NCBI RefSeq assembly: GCF_002013465.1
Contig: NZ_MAFC01000003.1
Span: 1 to 64,000 of the forward strand
Reading direction: 5' to 3'
DNA: 64,000 nt
Source: Mycobacterium sp. D16R12
Lineage (GTDB): Bacteria; Actinomycetota; Actinomycetes; Mycobacteriales; Mycobacteriaceae
Shown here: piece after piece, positions 57,486 through 64,000 of the stretch
How the letters are laid out: the number at the start of each line of letters is the position of its first letter
Numbering within the stretch: position 1 is the stretch's first letter
Position numbers and translations under genes: made by a program
Notes under the pieces: generated by a model
Seen by the model: only the letters and a program-made list of their open reading frames with translations
Databases searched by the model: none
Told to the model about the DNA's origin: nothing

Positions 57486-57557
57486 CTGGGGTACCAGGAC
57501 TCGAACCTAGAATGGCGGTACCAGAAACCGCTGTGTTGCCAATTACACCATACCCCA
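57486..57557 (-). tRNA. tRNA-Gln (CTG anticodon)
   Basis: Acceptor TGGGGTA/TACCCCA with G73, T-arm GGTTCGAGTCC and anticodon loop TTCTGGT between GCGGT and ACCGC, giving CTG. CCA is not encoded (CGC follows). It sits 96 bp upstream of tRNA-Glu on the same strand. Confidence 0.97.
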
Positions 57558-57635
57558 TTGGCCTCGCAGAACCGCAGGTCAGCGCGCTGACTGCGGACTT
57601 TGGAGCCGACGAGCAGACTACCAAACCAACCGCGA

Positions 57636-59138
57636 TTAACCCGAATCGGTTTGGCTCTCCACCTCATTTTCCCAGGTCCGCGCGTTTCGCAGCCGCTGCA
57701 GGGTGCGGTCGGAGCCCAGTAGTTCCATCGATTCGAACAGTGGAGGGCTCACAGTCGCACCGGTGACCGCGACGCGCAGCGGCCCGAATGCCTTCCGGGG
57801 TTTGAGTTCGAGCCCCTCGATAAGCGCGCTTTTGAGCGCCTCCTCGATGGCTGGGGTGGTCCATGCATCAATGGACTCCAGCGCACCGATCGCCGCATCC
57901 AGCACCGGCAGCGAGGCCTCCCCCAATTCCTTGCGGGCCGATCCCGGCTCGATGGCGTACACATCGTCGTTGAGGAACTTCAGCAGGCCCCAGGCATCCC
58001 CCAGCACCACGACTCGCGTCTGCACCAGGTCTGCGGCCACCGCGAAGGCGCTGTCGTCGAGTCCGAGCTCGTAGCCGTGCGCGGCGAAGAAGGTCCGCAG
58101 CCGCGCCACGAACTCCTCCGGGGCCAATAACCGGATGTGCTCGGCATTGATGGCGTCGGCCTTCTTCTGGTCGAACCGCGCCGGATTCGAGTTGACGTCG
58201 GCGACATCGAAGGCGGCGACCATCTCCTGCAGGCTGAAGATGTCGTGATCGTCGGCGATCGACCATCCCAGCAGTGCAAGGTAATTCAGCAGCCCCTCGG
58301 GAATGAACCCCCGGTCGCGATGCAGGAACAGATTGGACTGCGGATCACGCTTGGACAGCTTCTTGGTGCCCTCACCGAGCACCGACGGCAGATGCGCGAA
58401 CTCAGGTATCGAATCGGCCACCCCGACCCGGATCATGGCCTCATACAAGGCGATCTGACGCGGCGTCGACGGCAGCAGATCCTCGCCGCGCAACACGTGG
58501 GTGATCTTCATCAACGCGTCGTCGACGGGGTTCACCAAGGTGTACAACGGATCTCCGTTGCCGCGGGTCAGCGCGAAGTCGGGCACGACACCCGCCGCGA
58601 AGGTGGTCTTCCCGCGCACCAGGTCGTTCCAGGTGATGTCGTGATCGGGCATCCGCAGGCGGACAACGGGGCTGCGCCCCTCTGCCCGGAATGCCACACG
58701 CTGCTCATCGGTGAGTTCACGGTCGTAGTTGTCGTACCCCAGTTTGGGGTTACGTCCCGCGGCCAGGTGACGGGCCTCAACCTCTTCCGGGGTGGAGAAC
58801 GCCTCGTACGCATCCCCGGATTCGAGCAGCTTGCGCACCACATCGAGGTGCAGCTCCTTGCGCTCCGACTGTCGGTAAGGCACGTACGGCCCGCCCACCT
58901 CGGGCCCCTCGTCCCAATCCAGGCCCAGCCACCGCAGCGCGTCCAGCAGCGCCAGATAGCTCTCCTCGCTGTCGCGGCCGGCATCGGTGTCCTCGATACG
59001 GAACACGAAGTCGCCTCCGCAGTGTCGCGCGTATGCCCAGTTGAACAACGCGGTCCGAATCAAGCCGACATGCGGGGTGCCCGTCGGCGACGGGCAGAAT
59101 CGAACCCGGACCCTGTCAGATCCAGTGCTGTCACTCAT
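57636..59138 (-). CDS. gltX: Glutamyl-tRNA synthetase
   Basis: A 500-aa class I synthetase. The HIGH-type motif is [17 protein letters not shown] (HVGL), the KMSKS-type motif is GTKKLSKRD, and [16 protein letters not shown] binds glutamate. In actinobacteria it also misacylates tRNA-Gln for GatCAB. The two tRNA genes (Glu, Gln) that it charges lie just downstream. It starts 2 bp after the FAH-family stop. Confidence 0.98.
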   Translation of the reverse strand: MSDSTGSDRVRVRFCPSPTGTPHVGLIRTALFNWAYARHCGGDFVFRIEDTDAGRDSEESYLALLDALRWLGLDWDEGPEVGGPYVPYRQSERKELHLDVVRKLLESGDAYEAFSTPEEVEARHLAAGRNPKLGYDNYDRELTDEQRVAFRAEGRSPVVRLRMPDHDITWNDLVRGKTTFAAGVVPDFALTRGNGDPLYTLVNPVDDALMKITHVLRGEDLLPSTPRQIALYEAMIRVGVADSIPEFAHLPSVLGEGTKKLSKRDPQSNLFLHRDRGFIPEGLLNYLALLGWSIADDHDIFSLQEMVAAFDVADVNSNPARFDQKKADAINAEHIRLLAPEEFVARLRTFFAAHGYELGLDDSAFAVAADLVQTRVVVLGDAWGLLKFLNDDVYAIEPGSARKELGEASLPVLDAAIGALESIDAWTTPAIEEALKSALIEGLELKPRKAFGPLRVAVTGATVSPPLFESMELLGSDRTLQRLRNARTWENEVESQTDSG

Positions 59139-59140
59139 TG

Positions 59141-59917
59141 TTACTTCGCCTTCCGCACAACAGGATTGGACAACGTGCCGATTCCCTCGATGGTGACACT
59201 GACGGTATCGCCGTCGACGATGGGTCCCACGCCCTCGGGAGTTCCGGTAAGAATCACGTCACCCGGCAGCAGGGTCATGACAGCGGACACCCACTCCACG
59301 ATCGCTCCGACATCGTGCAGCAGTAAAGAGGTGCGACTGCTCTGTCTGACTTCGCCGTTGACCTCGGTACGAATGGCCAGGTCCGACGGATCCAGATCGG
59401 TGACGATCCACGGCCCCAGCGGGCAGAACGTGTCGTGCCCCTTGGCGCGGGTCCACTGGCCGTCGGCACGCTGGTGATCGCGCGCCGACACGTCGTTGCC
59501 GATCGTGTATCCCAGGATGACCTCGGCCGCCCGCGAGGCAGGGACGTCCTTGCACGGCCGGCCGATCACAATGGCCAACTCGCCCTCATGGTGTACCTCG
59601 GATGCGCTGGGCGGCAGCTGGATCGGTAGACCCGGTCCGATGATGGAGGTGTTGGGCTTGATGAAGATCACCGGGGATTCCGGCGGGGCACTGCCCATTT
59701 CGGCAGCGTGGGCGGCGTAGTTCTTGCCCATCGCCACTACCTTGCTGGCCAGGATCGGCGCCAGCAGCCTGACGTCGGCGAGCGGCCACTGTCGCCCCGT
59801 GAAGGTGGGCGTACCAAAGGGATGCTCGGCGATCTCACGGGCGGTCTCGGAGCCGTCTTCTCCCTCGATACTGACGAAGGCGACACCGTCTGGGCTGGCA
59901 ATACGTCCTAGGCGCAT
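59141..59917 (-). CDS. Fumarylacetoacetate hydrolase family protein
   Basis: A 258-aa member of the FAH superfamily (Rv2993c-type). It has [15 protein letters not shown] [16 protein letters not shown], metal ligands Glu ([11 protein letters not shown]) and Asp ([10 protein letters not shown]), and [10 protein letters not shown]. It probably cleaves a beta-keto or dicarbonyl acid; substrate uncertain. ATG 59917 has TAGGCT 7 nt upstream, and the gene reads into gltX after 2 bp. Confidence 0.9.
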   Translation of the reverse strand: MRLGRIASPDGVAFVSIEGEDGSETAREIAEHPFGTPTFTGRQWPLADVRLLAPILASKVVAMGKNYAAHAAEMGSAPPESPVIFIKPNTSIIGPGLPIQLPPSASEVHHEGELAIVIGRPCKDVPASRAAEVILGYTIGNDVSARDHQRADGQWTRAKGHDTFCPLGPWIVTDLDPSDLAIRTEVNGEVRQSSRTSLLLHDVGAIVEWVSAVMTLLPGDVILTGTPEGVGPIVDGDTVSVTIEGIGTLSNPVVRKAK

Positions 59918-59924
59918 TCATATG

Positions 59925-59930
59925 AGCCTA
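59925..59930 (-). promoter_or_regulatory. -10 box of the FAH-gltX operon
   Basis: TAGGCT on the minus strand with 7 nt to ATG 59917; it overlaps the stop codon of the upstream tetR gene. Confidence 0.5.
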
Positions 59931-60587
59931 GTTGCCGGGCTTTGCGGCTTCCTCGGCGTCCTCATGTTGGTCCTCCCGGATGTTGGCGCGAGTGACCAAC
60001 GCCACCAGGAAATCCTCCAACCGGCTGTGGGTGATGTCGAGCTCGCCGCGAAACCAGGTGGTGACCAAGTCCAGCCCGCCGGACACCAACGTGAACGTGG
60101 CCAGGTCCAGATCAGGGTCCAGCGCATCATCGGCAGGCAGCAACACGCGCCCCTGATCGGCCATCACCTGCGCCAGCGTCTTGACCAGATCGCGTCGGCG
60201 CGCGGCCAGCCCCTCAGTGGCCTGCGATTCGACCAGGAGCCTGCCCCGGCGTGGATCGGCAGTGAGGAACCGCAGGCCGCTGCCGACGGCGGCACGCGTG
60301 CGTACCACCGGATCGTTGGACGTCGAACTCTTCGCGATGGCCTCGATAATGACGGCCGAGCCCGCGAGCATCTGTTCGTCCAGCATCGCGAGGACCAACT
60401 CGTCGGTGCTGCGGAAGCTTTCGTAGAAGTACCGATCGTTGAGCCGGGCCTCGGCGCATACCCCGCGCACCGTCAACCCCTTCACACCGTTACTAGCGAC
60501 CAGGTCCAGTCCGGCATCCAGGAGCACCGCGCGTCGGCGTGCGCGTCGTTCACCGGATGTCGCACCGCCATAGGTCCGGGATGGCAT
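59928..60587 (-). CDS. TetR-family regulator
   Basis: A 219-aa TetR protein with helix-turn-helix GLTVRGVCAEARLNDRYFYESF, and a helical ligand domain. It is divergent from the DUF2236 oxygenase gene; two tandem palindromes between them are the likely target. The acidic tail (REDQHEDAEEAAKPGN) is unusual. Confidence 0.9.
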   Translation of the reverse strand: MPSRTYGGATSGERRARRRAVLLDAGLDLVASNGVKGLTVRGVCAEARLNDRYFYESFRSTDELVLAMLDEQMLAGSAVIIEAIAKSSTSNDPVVRTRAAVGSGLRFLTADPRRGRLLVESQATEGLAARRRDLVKTLAQVMADQGRVLLPADDALDPDLDLATFTLVSGGLDLVTTWFRGELDITHSRLEDFLVALVTRANIREDQHEDAEEAAKPGN

Positions 60588-60630
60588 CTGCCGATTGTCG
60601 CACTGTGGTCCTTGACCTCACGGCATTTTC

Positions 60631-60668
60631 TGGTGATGATTCTCACCAGATGGTGAGACGTGTCACCA
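60631..60668. promoter_or_regulatory. Tandem TetR operators upstream of the DUF2236 gene
   Basis: Two 18-bp palindromes TGGTGA-N6-TCACCA (60631-60648 and 60651-60668), centres 20 bp apart. A TTGACC -35 (60612-60617) and GATGAT -10 (60635-60640) for the oxygenase gene overlap the first one, so binding should repress. Confidence 0.75.
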
Positions 60669-60702
60669 GATGGTTGCTTTCAACGACGAAAGGATGCCCT
60701 CG

Positions 60703-61920
60703 ATGGGTACGAACTGGCAGAAGCTCCCCAACCCGCCGCAGCTTCGCGAGTTCCCGTTCAACGTGTTCACCCGCTTCCTGGCCGGACGGGACATCCGCGC
60801 GACCGCCGAGCAGCGGGACACCTTCCGCCAGTACGCGCACGTCGGCGATCCGCTCGCCGATGCGGTGGTCGCGATGTTCGCGCGTTTCCCAGCAGGTCAG
60901 GGGCGCCGGATGTTCGAGATGGCCCTGGAGTCTGGCATCGAATCGGTCGACAATCCCCCCGAGGAACTCGTTGCGTTCTTCACACAGGTCGATGCCCGGC
61001 CGTACTGGCTCGACGACGCGAAGCTTGAGCTGGCTGCGCGGGTCAGCATGCGCACCGGAGTCGTCGGCCTGGGCTTGGCACTGCCCGGCCTTGCCCTTAC
61101 CGGGGGCTATCTCTCGTCCCGTGCAGATAAGCCCCTGGTCGGTACCGGCAACCTGAATCTGCAAGCCGCGGCTCCGCGTCGACTGCACGAGACGGCGCAA
61201 TGGCTCATCGACGTCACCTCGCCCGGTGGACTCGAGCGATTCGCCACCGGCTTCAAGGGCATCTCTCGCGTCCGTCTGATGCATGCGCTGGTTCGCGGCG
61301 CCATGAACCGGCGCGATGACTGGGACTACCAGAACTGGGACACCCCGATCAACCAGATCCAGTTGGCGGGGACGTTGATGCTCTTCTCGCTGGCCAATCT
61401 GGCAGGGTGCCAAGCGATGGGCATGAGTTTCTCGGATAGTGAGCGCGAGGCCGTCTTCCATTTCTGGCGATACGTGGGGCAGCTCATGGGAATTCAGCCC
61501 GAACTCGTACCCACCAGCGAGGATGACACCTGGCGGTTGTTCTGGCTGGAGGCCGATACCGAGTTCCTACCCGACGCGGATTCGTACTCGCTGACGCAGG
61601 CGCTGCACGGGTCCGCACAGGACGAGCCGGCGTTCATGCGGCTTTCCCGCGCATACCTTTCCTCCTACAGCCGCCTCATTCTCGGGAAGACGCATGCCGA
61701 TCATCTGGGGCTCATCGACAGCAAGTCCATGCAGGCCGCAGTCCTCGGCACGTCGGTGGTCAACTGGTTCTTCGAGCGCCGCAATGTCTTGCCCGGAATG
61801 ACCCGCATCAGTGAGGAATTCGGTCACTTTGCACGTCGTCAGATCGTCTCGCGCGGCATGGCGCAGACCGGTGGCGATCGCACGTACCGGCAGCACGACA
61901 AGCTCGCGACGGCCAGTTAG
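60703..61920 (+). CDS. DUF2236 (MpaB-type) oxygenase
   Basis: A 405-aa DUF2236-family protein, the second in this window and with normal base composition. It shows EFPFNVFTRFLAGRDIRAT, a GGYLSSRADKPLVGTGNL segment, the LHETAQWLIDVTSPGGL helix and the RVRLMHALVRGAMNRR motif with a His that may bind haem, as in rubber oxygenase relatives. ATG 60703 has AAAGGA about 8 nt upstream; 60694 is an alternative. Under control of the divergent TetR (inference). Substrate unknown. Confidence 0.78.
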   Translation: MGTNWQKLPNPPQLREFPFNVFTRFLAGRDIRATAEQRDTFRQYAHVGDPLADAVVAMFARFPAGQGRRMFEMALESGIESVDNPPEELVAFFTQVDARPYWLDDAKLELAARVSMRTGVVGLGLALPGLALTGGYLSSRADKPLVGTGNLNLQAAAPRRLHETAQWLIDVTSPGGLERFATGFKGISRVRLMHALVRGAMNRRDDWDYQNWDTPINQIQLAGTLMLFSLANLAGCQAMGMSFSDSEREAVFHFWRYVGQLMGIQPELVPTSEDDTWRLFWLEADTEFLPDADSYSLTQALHGSAQDEPAFMRLSRAYLSSYSRLILGKTHADHLGLIDSKSMQAAVLGTSVVNWFFERRNVLPGMTRISEEFGHFARRQIVSRGMAQTGGDRTYRQHDKLATAS

Positions 61921-61924
61921 ACGA

Positions 61925-61939
61925 TCTCATATAATGAGA
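61925..61939. promoter_or_regulatory. Palindrome and -10 box before the MFS gene
   Basis: TCTCAT-ATA-ATGAGA is a perfect 6-bp inverted repeat, inside which TATAAT (61930-61935) is a consensus -10 box. The palindrome is different in orientation from the lipase/tetR sites, though it shares ATGAGACGAT. Confidence 0.5.
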
Positions 61940-61973
61940 CGATAGTTCAACAATCTGAGATGGATGTGGAACC

Positions 61974-63176
61974 ATGACTGTCATGGTTCGTGTCGATGAG
62001 ATTGGGACAACACGCCGTTGGGCCATGCTGGCCATTGCCTTGGGGTCCACGGCGGGTGCGAATGTCTTCATCAACGGTGTGGCATTCCTCATACCGGCCC
62101 TGCACACCGAGCGCGGTCTCGACCTCGCCAACGCGGGGCTGCTGTCGGCGATGCCCAGTTTCGGGATGGTGCTGACGCTCATCGCGTGGGGCGCGCTCAT
62201 CGACAGGTTCGGCGAACGGATCGCGTTGGTGAGCGGTTTGGCACTGACGGCGTTGGCTGCATTCGCCGCGGCCGAGGCACCGTCATTGGTGATCACAGGA
62301 GTCTTCCTCCTCCTGGGTGGAGCTGCTGCCGCGGCATGTAACTCGGCCAGCGGGCGCGTGGTGGTGGGGTGGTTCCCGCCGAACCAGCGGGGCACGGTGA
62401 TGGGCATCCGCCAGATGGCCCAACCGCTGGGGGTTGCCCTGGGCGCCCTGGTCATTCCGCGCATCGCCGAAGGCCACGGCGTGGCAACGGCATTGATCTT
62501 CCCGGCGGTCGTATGCGCGGTGTCCTCGGCGGTGTGCCTGGTGGGCATCATCGACCCGCCCCGCCCTCCGCGCGCGGAGGCCCCCGAGGAGCACCTGGCC
62601 AACCCCTATCGCGGGTCCCGGGTGCTGTGGCTCATCCACGGCGTGTCGGTACTGCTGGTTGTCCCCCAGGTGGTGGTGTGGACATTCACCCTGGTGTGGC
62701 TGGTGACCGAGAGAGGCTGGAGCATCGGTGCCGCAAGCATCATGGTCACCGTCGCACAGGTTGTCGGCGCGCTCGGCCGGGTCGTAGCCGGGATGTGGTC
62801 CGACCGTTGGGGTTCGCGGATGCGGCCGATCCGTCTGATCGCCCTTGCCGCGTCGGCGACCATGGCGTTACTGGCCGTCACCAATCAGCTGGATTGGTCG
62901 ATCAGCGTCGTCGTCATGCTCGCGGCTTCGGTCATCACCGTGTCGGATAACGGCCTGGCCTACACGTCGATCGCGGAGATCGCCGGACCGTTCTGGAGTG
63001 GCCGGGCCCTGGGCGCGCAGAACACCGGTCAGCTGCTGGCCGCCGCTGTCGCCCCGCCCGTTTTCGGGGCGATCGCCACGGCGGCGGGATTCTCTGCAGC
63101 CTTCGCCGTGTGTGCGCTGTTCCCGCTGGCCGCAGTCGGTTTGGTGCCCGTGAAGCTGGAGAAGCCCGCCCAATAA
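61974..63176 (+). CDS. MFS transporter
   Basis: A 400-aa major facilitator superfamily protein with twelve predicted helices. The loop between helices 2 and 3 carries GALIDRFGERIALVSG, and the second half repeats it as GMWSDRWGSRMRPI. It starts ATG 61974, 32 bp or so after the likely transcription start. It lies 53 bp after the DUF2236 gene and may export or import its substrate or product. Substrate unknown. Confidence 0.87.
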   Translation: MTVMVRVDEIGTTRRWAMLAIALGSTAGANVFINGVAFLIPALHTERGLDLANAGLLSAMPSFGMVLTLIAWGALIDRFGERIALVSGLALTALAAFAAAEAPSLVITGVFLLLGGAAAAACNSASGRVVVGWFPPNQRGTVMGIRQMAQPLGVALGALVIPRIAEGHGVATALIFPAVVCAVSSAVCLVGIIDPPRPPRAEAPEEHLANPYRGSRVLWLIHGVSVLLVVPQVVVWTFTLVWLVTERGWSIGAASIMVTVAQVVGALGRVVAGMWSDRWGSRMRPIRLIALAASATMALLAVTNQLDWSISVVVMLAASVITVSDNGLAYTSIAEIAGPFWSGRALGAQNTGQLLAAAVAPPVFGAIATAAGFSAAFAVCALFPLAAVGLVPVKLEKPAQ

Positions 63177-63242
63177 CGCCGAATGCGGGCCTGACGCGAT
63201 TTTCCGGCTGGATTTCCGCGTGAGGCTCGCACTCGATCAGGA

Positions 63243-64000
63243 CTACAGGAAGCTGGCGATCCGATCGCCGGTGGCCGAGGTGGACAGCTTCTCCTGCCCG
63301 CGGGTGGCCAGATGCTGCTCGACGGCCTTCTCTACGCGCGCCGCGGCCTCGGTCTGGCCGAGGTGATCCAGCAGCAGCGAGACCGATACGACCGCGGCCG
63401 TAGGATCGGCGATCCCCTGGCCCGCGATATCGGGTGCGCTGCCGTGCACGGGCTCGAACATTGACGGGTTCTTACCCGATCCGTCGATGTTTCCGCTTGC
63501 GGCCAAACCGATTCCACCGGTGACCGCGGCCGTCAGGTCGGTGATGATGTCACCGAATAGGTTGTCGGTGACGATGACGTCGAACCGGCCCGGGTCGGTC
63601 ACCATATGAATGGTGGCAGCATCGATGTGCTGGTAGGACACCTGCACATCCGGATGCTCGGCGGCTACCTCGTTGACCGTCCGCGTCCACAACGAACCGG
63701 CGTACTTGAGCACGTTGTTCTTGTGCACCAGCGTCAGGTTCTTGCTGCGGGCCTCGGCACGCTGGAACGCGTTGCGCACCACGCGCTCCACCCCGAAGCG
63801 GGTGTTGAGGCTGACCTCGGTAGCGACCTCGTGCGGGGTGTCGACCCGGATGGCACCGCCGTTGCCGGTGTACGGCCCTTCGGTTCCCTCGCGCACCACG
63901 ACCAGGTCGATGGCCGGGTTGCCTGCCAACGGTCCCGTCACACCCGGGTACAGCTTGGCCGGGCGCAGGTTGATGTGGTGATCGAGTGCGAATCGGGTGT
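63243..64000 (-). CDS. leuB: 3-isopropylmalate dehydrogenase (C-terminal part)
   Basis: The window holds the last ~252 codons; the start lies beyond the right edge. LeuB oxidises 3-isopropylmalate, the step after LeuCD. Visible are [40 protein letters not shown], the metal-binding [11 protein letters not shown] and [17 protein letters not shown] motif. Confidence 0.97.
   Translation of the reverse strand, partial: TRFALDHHINLRPAKLYPGVTGPLAGNPAIDLVVVREGTEGPYTGNGGAIRVDTPHEVATEVSLNTRFGVERVVRNAFQRAEARSKNLTLVHKNNVLKYAGSLWTRTVNEVAAEHPDVQVSYQHIDAATIHMVTDPGRFDVIVTDNLFGDIITDLTAAVTGGIGLAASGNIDGSGKNPSMFEPVHGSAPDIAGQGIADPTAAVVSVSLLLDHLGQTEAAARVEKAVEQHLATRGQEKLSTSATGDRIASFL

Noticed and set aside
1..64000. 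CRISPR arrays, insertion sequences, prophage genes, attachment sites
   Set aside because: No transposase, integrase, terminal repeats or spacer-repeat arrays were seen on either strand; tRNA genes at 57.3-57.6 kb show no adjacent duplicated ends.

Overview
The window looks like chromosomal DNA from a rapidly growing mycobacterium. GC content is high, GTG/TTG starts are common, and the gene order follows, from memory, the Mycobacterium tuberculosis stretch from ftsY (Rv2921c) to leuB (Rv2995c). F420 enzymes (two luciferase-like oxidoreductases, FbiD, an FDOR protein), SepIVA, an LpqH-type lipoprotein, a cutinase and LipN are actinobacterial or mycobacterial in character. Mycobacteroides (abscessus/chelonae group) is my best guess; this is inference, not a database result. 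No insertion sequence, prophage or CRISPR array is visible, no gene-free stretch exceeds 300 bases, and nearly all of the sequence codes.

Layout. 1-5.0 kb: a GlnR-type operator at the left edge, ftsY, type 2 IPP isomerase, a secreted thioredoxin (Mpt53) with its CcdA partner, a 37-aa cysteine-rich peptide missed by length cut-offs, and an F420 oxidoreductase. 5.0-9.7 kb: smc, acyP, an OsmC protein and a small secreted protein. 9.7-17.5 kb: the full potassium-uptake locus kdpFABC-kdpDE, led by a 27-aa membrane peptide, placed between the smc side and the mutM-rnc-DUF177-sepIVA side of a cluster that is contiguous in M. tuberculosis. 20.5-32.4 kb: coaD, rsmD, pyruvate carboxylase, VKOR, DsbA and lipN, interrupted by accessory genes (HdeD, LpqH, DUF4253, an AT-rich DUF2236 oxygenase, a repeat-rich secreted protein, a dienelactone hydrolase). 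32.4-37 kb: accessory F420 oxidoreductase, secreted lipase, TetR, cutinase and HNH nuclease. 37-57 kb: core genes recG, DAK2, rpmB, ung, thiL, ddl, gpsA, fbiD, ppk, mutT1, hupB, leuDC, IclR. 57-64 kb: tRNA-Glu and tRNA-Gln, gltX, a FAH-family hydrolase, a TetR/DUF2236/MFS module and the 3' part of leuB.

How the genes fit together. Two envelope disulphide systems are present: Mpt53+CcdA (reducing-type membrane partner) and DsbA+VKOR (oxidising pair). Genome maintenance is covered by smc, ftsY, mutM, recG, ung, mutT1 and hupB. Leucine synthesis genes leuC, leuD and leuB lie near a divergent IclR regulator.

Main observations. (1) Two genes (ccdA-like and rsmD) have no usable ATG/GTG/TTG, and both appear to start at CTG inside a CTGA stop-start overlap. 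(2) At least fifteen genes have a TANNNT -10 box 6-8 nt before the start codon, the signature of leaderless mRNAs; TAGGCT is used four times, and thiL and its divergent neighbour share overlapping -10 boxes. (3) A 20-bp palindrome occurs at the promoter of the secreted lipase and at that of the nearby TetR gene, suggesting a local regulon. (4) Two tandem 18-bp palindromes lie between the second tetR and a DUF2236 oxygenase. (5) A near-canonical GlnR box lies at the left edge, where an ammonium transporter gene would be expected.
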